Translations under genes and position numbers: made by a program
DNA from: a virus
Reading direction: 5' to 3' (one strand)
IMG/VR virus record: IMGVR_UViG_3300020051_000873
Span: 1 to 31,786 of that record
DNA: 31,786 bases
Shown: positions 6,898-14,570 of the stretch, one piece after another
Layout of the letters: every line of letters starts with the position of its first letter
Numbering within the stretch: the stretch's first letter is position 1
Notes under the pieces: generated by a model
The model's input: the letters and a program-made list of their open reading frames with translations, nothing else
Told to the model about the DNA's origin: nothing
Database searches by the model: none

Positions 6898-7989
6898 TTA
6901 TTTGAATTGTTCGGCAAATGGGTCAAACTCTGTACCACATTTCTGAGAGCAAATACCTAACTTACCCTCTTTAATGCTTTCTAACTTCCAACTACGTTTG
7001 ATGTTATCCATGATACCACTCTCAAAAACGCCTGGAAGTCCCATATACTTTGCATTGATAGCGTCCTTGCCTCCTGCCCTATCAATAAAGTCCCAAATTT
7101 GTTCTGCTCTATAATCTTCATGCCACCACTTATACATGCGGCCGGCTGTCCAACAGCAAGGGAGAACTATACCTTCTGCTGTTACAAAGATACTCATGTC
7201 TTTAAGTATCTTGCAATCTATTTTTGCTTTATTGTAGTATTCCATCATACTACCATAAGTCTTTTCAATCTCTTTCTCTTTAGCGAGTGCTAGGTTTTGA
7301 TGCTCTAACTTTTTAGGTTTCGCAAGTGTAACAGTTTGCTCACCTTTTCGATTTTGTGCTTGGTGTGTTTCCTTGCCTGTATTCTTCATACTACTAAAAA
7401 AGCGGCCAGTTTTCTTTTTAATAAACTTTTCACATCCCCATTCTTTAGCAAGTTGTTCAGCACGTTCTACATCACATTCACTATGTTCAAAAATAAGATA
7501 ATCCCAACGAGCTCTGCCCCCAGCACCAATAAATGCTTTCATACTACGCTCTACATGTTCCCAGACAACACCTTGTCTGTACAAGTGGTTTGTGTTTTCT
7601 AGTCCGTCTACTGAAAAGATGACTGCACCCATTCGTCCAAATATTTTAGCAAGTTCCTGCCACCACTCTTCTTTTTGTGCGCCAGCATTTGTATTCATGC
7701 TCAACCACATATTGGGATTATGTTCTCTGAAGTAACGAAAGATTTCCAATGTATCTTTTGCACTGATAGGATCACCTAAATTGCCACACATATACATTGT
7801 GTTTAGTTGTGCAATAAAATCAGGCGGAAAGATTGTTTTACAATCTTCAAGACTTAATTCTTGTAAGTTATCTCTAATGTGCATATTAACTGCACCACCA
7901 TTTTCATTACGATCACACATTGGACATGCAGCATTACAACGTTGTGTAACTTCCAAGTGAACTGTTTTAATATCTTCTACTTTATACAT
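6898..7989 (-). CDS. Radical SAM protein with SPASM-like C-terminal cysteines, left copy
   Basis: 363 aa. The radical SAM cluster motif CxxxCxxC is C18, C22 and C25 in TQRCNAACPMC, and GNLGDP (69-74) takes the place of the usual GGE-type strand. The C-terminal region has cysteines C259, C278, C279, C347 and C351, a SPASM-like arrangement for an auxiliary iron-sulfur cluster. A lysine-rich insert (about 190-240) separates the halves. SPASM enzymes modify peptides, proteins or sugars; the substrate here is unknown. It is the last gene of the outward late operon that also holds a methyltransferase and a GT-A-like protein. It is not QueE, which is shorter and lacks the second cysteine set. Confidence 0.88.
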   Translation of the reverse strand: MYKVEDIKTVHLEVTQRCNAACPMCDRNENGGAVNMHIRDNLQELSLEDCKTIFPPDFIAQLNTMYMCGNLGDPISAKDTLEIFRYFREHNPNMWLSMNTNAGAQKEEWWQELAKIFGRMGAVIFSVDGLENTNHLYRQGVVWEHVERSMKAFIGAGGRARWDYLIFEHSECDVERAEQLAKEWGCEKFIKKKTGRFFSSMKNTGKETHQAQNRKGEQTVTLAKPKKLEHQNLALAKEKEIEKTYGSMMEYYNKAKIDCKILKDMSIFVTAEGIVLPCCWTAGRMYKWWHEDYRAEQIWDFIDRAGGKDAINAKYMGLPGVFESGIMDNIKRSWKLESIKEGKLGICSQKCGTEFDPFAEQFK

Positions 7990-8342
7990 TAGTAAATCCC
8001 ATCAAAAATAAAGTAATCGACAACAAAGGTAATCTCTGCTCCGATAAAAACTGCTAGGTAGTAATTTTTTAGCCAATCCCAGAGTTGTTTAATAAGCCAC
8101 CAAGCGGCTATAACTCGTAAAGTATATTGTACATCTGCGTAGATTAAGTCGGTTATTCCCGGCAATTCCTGCGCTGAAAAAAGATATGCAAACAATCCGT
8201 TATCATAAGCAAAACTTACTTGGGCAGCAATTAGTACAGCCAAGTAATAGTTCATGTAACGGTTAAAGAACTTTACAATATGTGCCGTTACTACTAACCT
8301 ATATGCTACATAGGTTGCGTTAACAAGTAATAATTCAATCAT
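7989..8342 (-). CDS. Membrane protein with an internal two-fold repeat, left copy
   Basis: 117 aa, mostly hydrophobic, with about four membrane spans. The two halves are related: YRLV...K24...NYYLAVLIAAQVSFAYD (14-47) aligns with LRVI...K85...NYYLAVFIGAEITFVVD (75-109), sharing R, K, NYYLAV and the closing D at an offset of 61-62 residues. The linker between them (about 52-68) is the main place where it differs from the right-arm copy. Family unknown to me; no holin-like charge pattern. It overlaps the 88-aa gene upstream by 8 nt and touches the radical SAM gene downstream, so it may be a membrane partner of those enzymes. Confidence 0.8.
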   Translation of the reverse strand: MIELLLVNATYVAYRLVVTAHIVKFFNRYMNYYLAVLIAAQVSFAYDNGLFAYLFSAQELPGITDLIYADVQYTLRVIAAWWLIKQLWDWLKNYYLAVFIGAEITFVVDYFIFDGIY

Positions 8343-8601
8343 CTAATACAAAAGTCACGTCAACACCAGGACCAATTTCACTGGGCATACCACCATGTTC
8401 CATAACATAATGTTTAATTACTGCCTTATACCATAACAGACTATTATGTCTAGCAACATTATTAAACTTGAAGATACTATTATTATCTGCTGGCATTGTA
8501 CTAACTACCCTTGCCGCCTCTCGCTGTAACTGTCTAGTAGTAAGCTCGTCTAAAAACATATCGAACTCATCCATTGTCATTTCTACTTCATCATTACTCA
8601 T
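8335..8601 (-). CDS. Small protein of unknown function (88 aa), left copy
   Basis: Soluble 88-aa protein I do not recognise. The N-terminal 40 residues are acidic and helical (MTMDEFDMFLDELTTRQLQREAA without a gap in the helix pattern). The second half has FNNVARHNSLLWYKAVIK and a Gly/Pro turn before the end GPGVDVTFVLDD. The C-terminal half is almost the same in both arms while the N-terminal half varies. It overlaps its upstream neighbour by 4 nt and the membrane protein downstream by 8 nt, which signals coupled translation. No Cys, so it is not an obvious radical SAM peptide substrate. Confidence 0.75.
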   Translation of the reverse strand: MSNDEVEMTMDEFDMFLDELTTRQLQREAARVVSTMPADNNSIFKFNNVARHNSLLWYKAVIKHYVMEHGGMPSEIGPGVDVTFVLDD

Positions 8602-8858
8602 ACTGTTTGCCCTAGTGTATTTTTAATACCTTTAAGTTTTACCATCATTGCTTTAGCACTATCTTTAAACTCTAATTGTATGCATTGATGACCATCTTTG
8701 TTATAAAAAACTTCTCCCAGATCCCAATCAATTCCATAGTATACACCCATGCTTGTGATCTGACTGCTTATATTAGCGATGGCATCATATGTAGCAAATG
8801 ATCCTTCCATAATCCTAGTAAAGTCCATAGTTTCATATACTATGACTTCAGGATCCAT
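8598..8858 (-). CDS. Small protein of unknown function (86 aa), left copy
   Basis: Soluble 86-aa protein I do not recognise. It starts MDPEVIVYETMDFTRIMEGS, and the middle and end look like a small alpha/beta fold (GVYYGIDWDLGEVFY, then CIQLEF, then a Lys-rich helix). Its ATG overlaps the methyltransferase stop, and its stop overlaps the next start (ATGA). The right copy differs at roughly ten positions. Conserved order with the 88-aa protein suggests the two work together. Confidence 0.75.
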   Translation of the reverse strand: MDPEVIVYETMDFTRIMEGSFATYDAIANISSQITSMGVYYGIDWDLGEVFYNKDGHQCIQLEFKDSAKAMMVKLKGIKNTLGQTV

Positions 8859-9895
8859 TATTTTACACCAATTAACATAAAACGTTTATATAAAACAGTA
8901 TCTAGTGTTCCCTTATAATATAATTTACTCATTGGATATTTTTTATAAGCCGCATTTTCATCTTTACAACAATTAGAATGCTGTGGATTATCAAAATAAT
9001 CGTTTGTATGTAAGCAAACAAGTGTTCCTTCGGGTAAGTTTTCAAACCAAGTGTTATCCATATGTTCACAACTAGTATTGATTACTAAGTTTGTTTCTAC
9101 ACTAGTTACACCAAAGTCTTTGGTTGCCTCATCTACATCCAGATTAAACTGTTTTATCTTTGCTTGATTATCTTTAGTCCATTTGTTAACCATTTCACCA
9201 CGTTTAACAGGATCAATAATTCTGCATATGTTATTATCCCATGAGATATCATTTACATTACCTAAAAGTGGTACAAATCTTTCACTTGCTGTTTCTTCCG
9301 GATATAACCGTTTGCTAGGATCTACGCATCTTGCATCTACATCTACACTGTAAATTTTATCAATATTAAAGTTTTGAAATAGGAAATGTGCTACGAAGTT
9401 ATACCAGCCTCCATAGAAAACTACATTTCCTAATTCCCCTTCAGGTATAATTTTTTTGAGTTCATCCACGAGCCATAATTTACTCTTAACTTGCCCGCGG
9501 CTTAGAAAATCTCCAATATCAGGCATATCTGCGGCAATAACACCATCATCACTCCAGTAATGAATAAACTGTACAAGTGATACTAGTAGTGGATCTTCCT
9601 TCATATATTTTCGTAATAAAGTTGCAACTAGTTGTGGCTTTAAATCTACATCTAGATGCTCTTTTAAAAGTACATTCATCCAACTTTTTACATGAACTGG
9701 ATCACTGTTATGACGCTGACATAACTCAATGATAACATCACGTTTGCGATACCAGTTATCTTGATAAAGTGCCTTATAGATGTCTTTCCATCTCTCATTT
9801 TGTTTTTCACCGTGAATCTCTTCAAAATTTCGGGTAAAATATTCGTCTAACCCATTCATCCAGTGATATTCACTTGTAAATTCAGAGTGCTTCAT
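8858..9895 (-). CDS. SAM-dependent methyltransferase-like protein, left copy (short form)
   Basis: 345 aa. The N-terminal 150 residues are helical. A Rossmann-type methyltransferase core follows: GNVVFYGGW (156-164) as motif I, the acidic strand end SVDVDARC (D185, D187), and VINTSCEHM (271-279) as the later conserved strand, then LVCLHTNDYFDN. This pattern is seen in marine myophage methyltransferases; the substrate is not known. It overlaps the upstream GT-A-like gene by 14 nt, an overlap kept in the other arm. It lacks the long charged insertion found in the right copy between the core strands. Confidence 0.78.
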   Translation of the reverse strand: MKHSEFTSEYHWMNGLDEYFTRNFEEIHGEKQNERWKDIYKALYQDNWYRKRDVIIELCQRHNSDPVHVKSWMNVLLKEHLDVDLKPQLVATLLRKYMKEDPLLVSLVQFIHYWSDDGVIAADMPDIGDFLSRGQVKSKLWLVDELKKIIPEGELGNVVFYGGWYNFVAHFLFQNFNIDKIYSVDVDARCVDPSKRLYPEETASERFVPLLGNVNDISWDNNICRIIDPVKRGEMVNKWTKDNQAKIKQFNLDVDEATKDFGVTSVETNLVINTSCEHMDNTWFENLPEGTLVCLHTNDYFDNPQHSNCCKDENAAYKKYPMSKLYYKGTLDTVLYKRFMLIGVK

Positions 9896-10586
9896 TAAAC
9901 TGTTTCCTTAACCACTCCCAATCATTAATTTTGCGGAGTGCTTCTTTATTATCTTTATAATGCGTTCCAAAGTCTCGACCCTGTTCTGCACCTAATATTG
10001 CATATTCACCAAATGGTCTGTTTTCGCCTCGTGTACACCATACTTCCAAGCGATAGGCATCATCTACTTGTTTTTTGTGATCAATTATACCACTTGATAA
10101 TTTTGTACATTCACGAAATGCACTACGCCAAGTATTAAATGGATCAGTATTAAATGCAGTGGTATTTGCAATTTCAAACAATGGTTTGAATTTTGCTCCA
10201 ATACTTGTAGTCATATCTACTTTAAATTCTTCACAGGCTAGAAGTTGTTTTTTCGGAAATAACTTTACTGCGCCATATCCATACAATAGATCATTGATAG
10301 GATTATGACTTCGATATGTAAAAACGCATTCTGTTTCTGGGACACCAGGATAGGCTTCTTTGCGTTTATCTGGAATGAAACGAAACTCAAAATTTTCTTT
10401 TAATTGTGCATCTGCATCACAAACATAAAAATAGTTAGTTCTACTTTCTTCTGCACATGCCTTGTGTGCATTAAGAAGTCCTTCAATCCCATCAATACGT
10501 TTAGCGTGTGGTGCTTTTTTAAGAAGTAATTCAAAATTTTCGTCTGCTTCTGGCTCACCAAATGTAAGCATAAAAACGTCTAGCAT
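9882..10586 (-). CDS. GT-A-like protein of a marine-myophage family, left copy
   Basis: 234 aa. The early part reads like a nucleotide-sugar fold: MLDVFMLTFGEP, KRIDGIEGLLNAH, then FYVCDADAQ with a DxD-type D57-A-D59. Later come NPINDLLYGYGAVKLFPKK, FNTDPFNTWRSAFRE and FGEYAILGAEQG, which I associate with a widespread marine T4-like phage family usually left as hypothetical or glycosyltransferase-like. Function is therefore tentative. I start it at 10586, matching the right copy; a 22-residue upstream extension would run through the late promoter. First gene of the outward late operon; ribosome site weak. Confidence 0.78.
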   Translation of the reverse strand: MLDVFMLTFGEPEADENFELLLKKAPHAKRIDGIEGLLNAHKACAEESRTNYFYVCDADAQLKENFEFRFIPDKRKEAYPGVPETECVFTYRSHNPINDLLYGYGAVKLFPKKQLLACEEFKVDMTTSIGAKFKPLFEIANTTAFNTDPFNTWRSAFRECTKLSSGIIDHKKQVDDAYRLEVWCTRGENRPFGEYAILGAEQGRDFGTHYKDNKEALRKINDWEWLRKQFNEAL

Positions 10587-10600
10587 GTAGGAGATTACCT

Positions 10601-10608
10601 TATAAATA
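10601..10608 (+). promoter_or_regulatory. T4-type late promoter box TATAAATA for the inward operon
   Basis: A perfect TATAAATA. In T4 the box spans -13 to -6, which puts the start near 10614, a 32-nt leader before the ATG at 10646. It faces the - strand box at 10619-10626, only 10 nt away. Confidence 0.8.
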
Positions 10609-10618
10609 GTTATAGTAT

Positions 10619-10626
10619 TATTTATT
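10619..10626 (-). promoter_or_regulatory. Late promoter-like box AATAAATA for the outward operon
   Basis: Seven of eight bases match TATAAATA. The predicted start is near 10613, giving a 27-nt leader before the GT-A-like gene. The same box occurs in the right arm at 21043-21050, in the same facing geometry. Confidence 0.65.
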
Positions 10627-10645
10627 ATACGGAAAATCCGAGTAT

Positions 10646-11611
10646 ATGTCAACCTTTTCTTCTAAAAATTTAGAAGCCCTCCATAGTTTTTACGATTGGA
10701 TGCACACCACAGGTCGTGCAAGAATTGTTAAATTTCAATCTGATGGATGGACTTTAAAAAGTTTATTTGATCACGATACAAAATTACCTATCGGTGATAT
10801 TAATAAGAACGTATCTGATATAATTAATCGTTTCTATTATTTATCTGATCAAGATCGTGAATTATTTTTAAATAGCGATCCGACAATGTGGAATGAGAAC
10901 AATCCAGAAATTTATAATTGCTATAGATTATTTAAGTTATGGTGGTTAACTGAAGATATAGACAAAAATGGTATTCAAGCACCTTTGCAAATATATCTTA
11001 CTGGTAGAAATTATCTAAGCCATCCCGGTGGTGATAAAAAATATAGTGTTACATACTTGAAAGAGCGTGATCCGATACCATGTTTCTATATATGGTATCC
11101 TGAAATGGATCATACTCCGTGGCATTGGACTATCCCATATGAGGAGGTAAATACCCCTGAAGAATTTGCATCTATGTTTCCTATGATATCTCATGATACA
11201 TTTAAGTTGATGAATGTTAATATTACTATTACTTCTAAATCATGGGATTGTGAGGGCATAACACATTTAGAACCATGGACAAAGGGGTTATGGCTAACTT
11301 GTAAAAAACATGGTAAAATAGTTAACGATAAATTTAAATTAGAAATACCTACATTAACATATACAGACGCTATACATAGATTAGGTATGTTTGAAAATAT
11401 AGAAGAATTTAAATCATTTAAATTTGTTAATGATGATAAGTTTTTGCTAGGAAACTATAAGTTTTTAAAAAGAAATGGATATTGGCTGCCAGCAAGGTTA
11501 GATAACTTCCCTAAAAGTATTGCTGATGAAGATTGGATTTTTAGACCAGGATGTAACATAACTGTGCAAAATACCAGATCATCTGCAAGTAGAGCGAGAA
11601 GATGGCAATGA
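10646..11611 (+). CDS. Conserved phage protein of unknown function (321 aa)
   Basis: I do not recognise a catalytic motif. The protein is soluble, rich in Trp, Tyr and Phe, and related over its length to the 324-aa protein at 20055-21029. Shared landmarks include NLEAL near the start with W and TTGRA, GRN...SHPG.DKK (about 125-136), CFYIWYPE, DNF/HFPKS, and a basic C-terminal end. The HPG-DKK stretch recalls a motif in other marine phage hypotheticals. The first gene of the inward late operon; its stop overlaps the ATG of the DxD glycosyltransferase (ATGA), as in the other arm. A link with glycan work is plausible from context only. Confidence 0.78.
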   Translation: MSTFSSKNLEALHSFYDWMHTTGRARIVKFQSDGWTLKSLFDHDTKLPIGDINKNVSDIINRFYYLSDQDRELFLNSDPTMWNENNPEIYNCYRLFKLWWLTEDIDKNGIQAPLQIYLTGRNYLSHPGGDKKYSVTYLKERDPIPCFYIWYPEMDHTPWHWTIPYEEVNTPEEFASMFPMISHDTFKLMNVNITITSKSWDCEGITHLEPWTKGLWLTCKKHGKIVNDKFKLEIPTLTYTDAIHRLGMFENIEEFKSFKFVNDDKFLLGNYKFLKRNGYWLPARLDNFPKSIADEDWIFRPGCNITVQNTRSSASRARRWQ

Positions 11612-12303
11612 AAATATATATTGGACATGACAGCAAACAAGCAGTTGCTACAGATGTATGTGAATTCAGCATACACAAATATACAAAATATCCGGTATAT
11701 ACAACACATATTGATATAAAACAACTTCGTGAATCAGGAGCATATTATAGACCTGACAGTAGTCCTGCCAGCACAGAATTTACATATACTAGATTTTTAG
11801 TTCCGTATTTAAATGACTATAAGGGTTGGGCTATGTTTGTGGATAGTGACTTTTTATTTGTTGGTGATGTCACTGATATGTGGGATGAAATAATGACAGA
11901 CCCCTTTATGGATGATATGGCAGTTTATTGTGTTAGACACATGCATTATAAACCTAAAAATGAAACAAAATTTTGGGGAAATAAACAACATGATGTTCCT
12001 AGAAAAAACTGGAGTAGTCTAATGGTTTTTAATTGCAGTCATCCTAGCGTTAAGAAATTAACTCCATTAACTATTGCAAATCAATCACCACAATGGTTGC
12101 ATCGTTTTGGTTGGTGTAAGGATGAAGAGATAGGACATATTAGTTATAAATGGAATTGGTTGGTTGGTGAATATAATGTTTCAGAAACACCACCTAAAGC
12201 ACTACATTTCACAAATGGAGGTCCTTGGAATGATGTATGGGGGCAGGATTATGAAGAATATTGGCGTGCTACTTACTTTGAAATGACAGGAAATATATTT
12301 TAA
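11608..12303 (+). CDS. DxD glycosyltransferase (GT8-like), left copy
   Basis: 231 aa. MKIYIGHDSK at the start, then STEFTYTRFLVPYL (56-69) and GWAMFVDSDFLF (73-84) with the metal-binding DSD at 79-81, and HFTNGGPWNDVWG near the end. These are features of a GT-A family common in bacteria and phages that transfers sugars from nucleotide donors. Acceptor unknown. I chose the ATG at 11608, which overlaps the preceding stop as ATGA and aligns with the right copy; an ATG two codons upstream also exists. It ends in TTAA, shared with the stop of the convergent P-loop gene. Confidence 0.85.
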   Translation: MKIYIGHDSKQAVATDVCEFSIHKYTKYPVYTTHIDIKQLRESGAYYRPDSSPASTEFTYTRFLVPYLNDYKGWAMFVDSDFLFVGDVTDMWDEIMTDPFMDDMAVYCVRHMHYKPKNETKFWGNKQHDVPRKNWSSLMVFNCSHPSVKKLTPLTIANQSPQWLHRFGWCKDEEIGHISYKWNWLVGEYNVSETPPKALHFTNGGPWNDVWGQDYEEYWRATYFEMTGNIF

Positions 12304-12929
12304 CTTTCTCTTACAGCCTTATGTACTTCATGGTCTAACCAATACTCATTTGCTGGTTTGATATATTTTCTATTAGCATCATCCTTTAGTATGGTATCTA
12401 TTTCTGGATCCCAATGTGCGATTGGGAAATCTAATTCTATTGAAAGTTTTTCTAAATAAACACAACGATACAAATATAATAGTTCCTGACTAACAAAATT
12501 TACATCAACGCCCGCTTCTAAGAAATCCTCAACTCTATCTAAAAACAATGGGGTAGTATGAATTCCTCTGACTCGTTCTTGCTGGTACTCTAGTATATTT
12601 GCATCTCTCCCTATAATTGCTACGCTAATATAGTCTACTAAGTCATAACAAGTTTCAATAAACTCCATATAATCTGGAATATGTGGCTTTCCGTCTTTAA
12701 AGTATGGACAACTTACACTTGTTACATAATAGTCTGATTGATCCCAATCAAAATCTCTTAACAATGCTGGGTTTTGCCAGTGTTTAGCAAATGGTTCGTG
12801 ATGGTGTCCTTCCCAATATGTATTGAGCAGTGTTTTCCATCCAAACACATCTTCATGTAGGGCAAATATCTTGCTGAATAGGTGATTTCCGCTACCTTGT
12901 GGACCAGTAAGGATTAATAATCGTTTCAT
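12300..12929 (-). CDS. P-loop sulfotransferase-like protein, left copy
   Basis: 209 aa. MKRLLILTGPQGSGNH opens with a P-loop (GPQGSGNH, 9-16) on the first strand. The form is closer to the phosphosulfate loop of sulfotransferases than to a classical GKT/S Walker A, since Asn-His follows the Gly. His-rich EGHHHEPFAKHW and the end YWLDHEVHKAV are conserved in both copies. It could move sulfate or bind a nucleotide; I cannot decide. I start it at 12929: a late box ends exactly 5 nt upstream, predicting a leaderless mRNA. No ribosome site is present. It is monocistronic and converges on the glycosyltransferase gene. Confidence 0.75.
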   Translation of the reverse strand: MKRLLILTGPQGSGNHLFSKIFALHEDVFGWKTLLNTYWEGHHHEPFAKHWQNPALLRDFDWDQSDYYVTSVSCPYFKDGKPHIPDYMEFIETCYDLVDYISVAIIGRDANILEYQQERVRGIHTTPLFLDRVEDFLEAGVDVNFVSQELLYLYRCVYLEKLSIELDFPIAHWDPEIDTILKDDANRKYIKPANEYWLDHEVHKAVRES

Positions 12930-12934
12930 AATAA

Positions 12935-12942
12935 TATTTATA
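12935..12942 (-). promoter_or_regulatory. Perfect late box TATAAATA, 5 nt before an ATG
   Basis: TATAAATA on the - strand from 12942 to 12935, then 5 nt, then the ATG at 12929. With T4 spacing, transcription would start on the A of the start codon. The same arrangement precedes the right copy and the cyclase. Confidence 0.8.
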
Positions 12943-12948
12943 CTTAAT

Positions 12949-12956
12949 ACTAAATA
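12949..12956 (+). promoter_or_regulatory. Possible weak late box ACTAAATA for the central operon
   Basis: Six of eight bases match TATAAATA; predicted start about 12962, leaving a 21-nt leader with a GGGGGGAA ribosome site before the nuclease ATG. No better promoter is visible upstream of the central + strand genes. Confidence 0.35.
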
Positions 12957-12982
12957 CATTATATAAGCCTATGGGGGGAAAT

Positions 12983-13405
12983 ATGGCACAGCCAACAGCA
13001 TTTAATTATAGAGTAAAAAGTATTGTAAAGATCATTGACGGTGATACATTTGATTGTGTATTAGATTTGGGATTTGATGTATTACTAGAAGCTCGTGTTC
13101 GAATGATGGGTATTGATACTCCTGAAAGTAGAACAAGAGATAAAGAAGAAAAAGTTTATGGCCTGCTTGCAAAGAATTGGTTAAAGAAACACATAGACAA
13201 AGATATCATTATTACTACACATGTTAATAACGAAAAAGGAAAGTTTGGAAGAATTTTAGGCACTGTTTGGAAAGACGGTGTAAACATTAACGAACAAATG
13301 ATTGCTGAAGGACATGCTGTCTCATATCACGGACAAAACAAGGACGACGTACAAGCAGCACATATGTCTAATAGGCAATTATTACAAGAAAGAGGTTTAG
13401 TTTAA
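12983..13405 (+). CDS. Thermonuclease (staphylococcal nuclease-like)
   Basis: 140 aa, an OB-fold Ca-dependent nuclease that cuts DNA and RNA. The active-site pattern is complete: IDGDTF (18-23, D19 and D21), R40 and GIDTPE (43-48, D45 and E48), and KFGRILG with R90, equivalent to R35, D40, E43 and R87 of the staphylococcal enzyme. No signal peptide is visible, so it acts inside the infected cell unless released at lysis. Start set at 12983 by the GGGGGGA site before it; an ATG four codons upstream overlaps that site. First gene of the unique central operon. Roles could include host DNA breakdown or post-lysis degradation. Confidence 0.93.
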   Translation: MAQPTAFNYRVKSIVKIIDGDTFDCVLDLGFDVLLEARVRMMGIDTPESRTRDKEEKVYGLLAKNWLKKHIDKDIIITTHVNNEKGKFGRILGTVWKDGVNINEQMIAEGHAVSYHGQNKDDVQAAHMSNRQLLQERGLV

Positions 13406-13423
13406 TTTTAAGAGGGGGGAAAA

Positions 13424-13702
13424 ATGGAATTCTTAAAATTAGTAGGCGAAGTTGGATTTCCTATTGCATCAGCCATTGCGGCTGGGTATTTTGTTTTTCT
13501 AACAGTTAAATTTATTCTTCAAGGGGTAAACGGAAGTGTTAACGGTTTGAAAAACATAATTGGCGCACTGGATAATCGTGTTCAAACTATGAACAACGAC
13601 CTAGTTAAAATTGACGCACTATTAAGTTATGTAATAGGCGTAAGACCAAACGTTGACCGCATAGCGGCAAACGAAGGCAAAGAAGATGCAAGACGTGATT
13701 AA
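13424..13702 (+). CDS. Single-span membrane protein with coiled coil, paralogue A
   Basis: 92 aa. One membrane span near the start (GFPIASAIAAGYFVFLTVKF, about 11-30) and then a polar helix likely to form a coiled coil (DNRVQTMNNDLVKIDALLSYV), with a charged tail. It is a paralogue of the 116-aa protein at 14951: both share GFPI-A--GYFV and an Asn-Asp-x-(V/I)-(K/R) helix. Proteins of this shape are found in marine phages and can be holins or spanin-like parts, but I see no proof. A G6-containing ribosome site precedes the ATG. Confidence 0.78.
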   Translation: MEFLKLVGEVGFPIASAIAAGYFVFLTVKFILQGVNGSVNGLKNIIGALDNRVQTMNNDLVKIDALLSYVIGVRPNVDRIAANEGKEDARRD

Positions 13703-13723
13703 AAACTTTAAAAAGGAAACAAA

Positions 13724-14560
13724 ATGATTTACGAAAACATGAACGCACTAGTAGCAGAATTTTTAGATAGAGCAACAAATAAACAATGCGGCAAATATAA
13801 ATTACCAGAGCATACTTGTAGAACTTGGACTCATGACAAAGGTAAAAAATACCATTACCACAATTCAGGAGTATATCCAGATCAATCTACACTGTATTTT
13901 TTCGATGATAATTACAACCATGTGTATCAGGATTATTTCGACAATAATATGACTGTAACATGGACGGAAAACGCAGGCGGATTCAGTAATTATCCACAAC
14001 CAATCACATTAGATGAAAATGTTCATCAGCAACACTATACATACGAAGCCGTAGTAGATTCGTCAAGCACTACATCAAACAGCGTATCATACACTAACTC
14101 AGTAACAGTAGGCGTGAAGGTCAAAGTCGGCACTGACGATTTGTCTGTAGAAGGTAGTACTGAGATCACTCATTCACAAACCAATGAACATAGCCAGTCG
14201 GATACAACCGGGCAATCCAGTAAAGGAATCTACACTTTTCATTGGGACGAAAGTCCAGAGGTATATCCAGAAGGTTTTGAATTGTGGTGGGGAGTAAATA
14301 ATTACCAACTCAAAACCAATCCAGCCGTAGAACTTGTGACAACATACACTGTTGATGCAACAAACGGATTTAAATTTGCTATTAATTGTGGTTACAAGAG
14401 AGACGGAAGCGGAACACATCACACAACGCTGTTTGTAACGCTGAAGCCTTCAGATCTAGGTTATACTAGTAATGAATTTAAAGTTAAAGTGCCAACAATC
14501 TATAAAGTTGATTACCGAGATTCGTTCCCAACAATTATAAAGAAACCAATTAGGCAATAA
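13724..14560 (+). CDS. Beta-rich protein resembling aerolysin/ETX-MTX2 pore formers
   Basis: 278 aa, no signal peptide or hydrophobic helix. Residues 106-166 form two long runs of alternating polar and small residues, rich in Ser, Thr and Val (SNSVSYTNSVTVGVKVKVG, then GSTEITHSQTNEHSQSDTTG). That is the look of the amphipathic insertion hairpin of aerolysin-type toxins, flanked by strands such as YTYEAVV and GIYTFHW. The N-terminal 100 residues are Tyr/His-rich and could bind a surface. Neighbours are small membrane proteins, so a role in lysis or in attacking another membrane is possible. The fold call rests on pattern only. AAGGAAA lies before the ATG. Confidence 0.6.
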   Translation: MIYENMNALVAEFLDRATNKQCGKYKLPEHTCRTWTHDKGKKYHYHNSGVYPDQSTLYFFDDNYNHVYQDYFDNNMTVTWTENAGGFSNYPQPITLDENVHQQHYTYEAVVDSSSTTSNSVSYTNSVTVGVKVKVGTDDLSVEGSTEITHSQTNEHSQSDTTGQSSKGIYTFHWDESPEVYPEGFELWWGVNNYQLKTNPAVELVTTYTVDATNGFKFAINCGYKRDGSGTHHTTLFVTLKPSDLGYTSNEFKVKVPTIYKVDYRDSFPTIIKKPIRQ

Positions 14561-14570
14561 GGAGTAGACT

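Larger units (their letters stand above)
6261..12942 (+). repeat. Left diverged inner arm, mirror of about 17656-25526
   Basis: Gene order from the clamp inward (radical SAM, membrane protein, two small proteins, methyltransferase, GT-A-like, facing promoters, 321-aa protein, DxD glycosyltransferase, P-loop protein) is the same as in the right arm read backwards. Identity is patchy: parts of the membrane protein gene are nearly identical while other genes differ strongly. The left arm lacks the second radical SAM gene. The central edge of the arm is set by the conserved late box and is approximate. Confidence 0.9.

Noticed and set aside
6898-7989. QueE (radical SAM step of the deazaguanine pathway)
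   Set aside because: The protein is 363 aa with SPASM-like C-terminal cysteines and a different operon and promoter; QueE is much shorter and lacks them.
8335-8858. Small 86- and 88-aa proteins as RiPP precursor peptides for the radical SAM enzymes
   Set aside because: They are folded-looking, have no Cys-rich or repetitive core, and are conserved mainly at the C-terminus. Nothing positive supports it.
12971-13430. G6 runs before two central genes as slippage-prone phase switches
   Set aside because: They lie outside the coding frames and act well as ribosome sites; six bases is short for a switch.
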